Assembly: GCA_963755495.1 (NCBI GenBank)
Contig: CAVWJS010000006.1
Coordinates: forward strand, 744,001-808,000
Direction: 5' to 3'
DNA: 64,000 nucleotides
From: Bog-473 sp963755495
GTDB lineage: Bacteria; Actinomycetota; Acidimicrobiia; Acidimicrobiales; RAAP-2
Below are positions 63,459 through 64,000 of this stretch, piece after piece (positions within the stretch are counted from its first letter, which is position 1; the number at the start of each line of letters is the position of its first letter). Below the pieces are notes generated by a model that saw only the letters and a program-made list of their open reading frames with translations, had not been told where the DNA came from and ran no database searches. A program made the position numbers and the translations under genes.

Positions 63459-64000
63459 TCAACTGGAGGTGAGGAGGGGTGCCTCTGCCTCGAGCGAGTC
63501 CAGCGCAGATTGGCTCGACTTCTTTTCAAGACTCTTTCGCATGCGCCATGACTCCCAGCGGTCCAACAACTTTGATCCGAAGTAGAAGGTGGCGGCGGCG
63601 TAGGTCCAGCCCACGAGGATGTCGATGACGAAGTGCTCTCCGGTGTAGACGAGGGAAAAGGCCATGCAGATCGGATAGGCCGCCAGCAGGATGCGTTTCT
63701 TGTTGCTGGCGGCCTTCCAGAAGAAGAGGCAGATGAGCATGGGGTACCCCCCATGGAGCGAAGGCATCGCGGCCACGCTGTTGTCGAACTTGCTGCCGCC
63801 GGCGAACAGCGCTTGACCCAATCCAATGTGCAGGTGCTTCCACACCTGGTCGATGATCCGGGTCGTCGGGGGTAGGTGGCCGAATTCGCTCGCCATCCAG
63901 GGTGGCATGGCGGGGTAGAGCACGTAGGTGATGTAGCCGATGAAGGTGAGGGCGACGAAGAGGGCGACGTAGCGCCGGAACTTGGCGTGGTTCGTCTTCC
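63459..64000 (-). CDS. PAP2-family phosphatase/phosphotransferase, partial
   Basis: The C-terminal 180 residues are visible; the 5' end is beyond the window. AAMPSLHGGYPMLICLFF holds the PSLH motif and VYTGEHFVIDILVGWTYAAA the catalytic His and Asp of the PAP2 superfamily, in the style of inositol-phosphotransferase (Aur1-like) membrane proteins. FVALTFIGYITYVLYPAMPPW is a preceding membrane segment. It probably acts on a lipid phosphate or transfers a phospho-inositol-type group at the membrane. Confidence 0.85.
   Translation of the reverse strand, partial: KTNHAKFRRYVALFVALTFIGYITYVLYPAMPPWMASEFGHLPPTTRIIDQVWKHLHIGLGQALFAGGSKFDNSVAAMPSLHGGYPMLICLFFWKAASNKKRILLAAYPICMAFSLVYTGEHFVIDILVGWTYAAATFYFGSKLLDRWESWRMRKSLEKKSSQSALDSLEAEAPLLTSS

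Overview
The window looks like a chromosomal stretch of a high-GC actinobacterium, most likely of the class Acidimicrobiia. That placement is inferred from gene content, not from a marker gene: ergothioneine genes (egtB, egtD), a mycothiol-dependent nitroreductase-like DsbA protein, DUF4012, DUF2237, DUF427 and DUF3565 proteins, MptB- and YfhO-type membrane proteins, and many GTG starts. No rRNA, IS element, phage gene, integrase or CRISPR array was seen. One tRNA gene, tRNA-Val(GAC), lies at 9984-10056.

Layout. 0-5.5 kb: LAXTG-type surface protein, DUF4012 protein, a secreted GH26-like glycosidase, a DEDDh exonuclease, a chloride-channel remnant and a DUF3565-DUF1971 fusion. 5.5-10 kb: gene-poor, with a divergent Lrp-type regulator and DHA2-type exporter that both carry paired frameshifts. 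10.2-27.4 kb: exopolysaccharide locus with a membrane acyltransferase, two paralogous SGNH proteins flanking a GT26-GT4 fusion, a WbaP-type initiating transferase, a second GH26-like glycosidase behind a cyclic-di-GMP-I riboswitch, and Wzz-, Wzy- and Wzx-like proteins. A methylmalonate-semialdehyde dehydrogenase gene sits inside it. 27.7-36.2 kb: an unusual compact pathway made of a tandem alpha/beta-hydrolase protein, AcpS, ACP, ATP-grasp ligase, MetA-like acyltransferase, MetY-like PLP enzyme and an FAD/NAD(P)-binding protein, followed by an aldo/keto reductase. 37-50.4 kb: mostly housekeeping and redox genes (carbonic anhydrase, GT4, disulfide reductase, LLM flavoprotein, rpiA, trmO, M20 peptidase, DUF2237, GT2). 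50.9-64 kb: nitronate monooxygenase, ArsR regulator, sulfatase, MptB-like and YfhO proteins, egtD-egtB, DUF427 and a PAP2 protein running off the edge.

How it fits together. The polysaccharide genes form a Wzx/Wzy-type route: WbaP-like loading of the first sugar on a lipid carrier, extension by glycosyltransferases, acyl decoration by the acyltransferase/SGNH pair, flipping, polymerisation and chain-length control. The riboswitch in front of one of the two GH26-like genes suggests that cyclic-di-GMP controls matrix trimming. The two GH26-like genes share a 629-bp stretch that I read as identical, 18.4 kb apart, which points to recent conversion or duplication.

The best candidate for an undescribed system is the ACP-centred cluster at 27.7-36.2 kb. 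It has its own carrier protein, phosphopantetheinyl transferase, amide/ester-forming enzymes and sulfur-amino-acid-type enzymes, but no ketosynthase or adenylation domain. Its product is unknown.

Data-quality caution: single-base frameshifts interrupt the lrp-like gene, the MFS gene, the M20 peptidase gene, egtD and egtB. Several fall in short homopolymers and reading frames are well conserved on both sides, so sequencing error is as likely as real decay.
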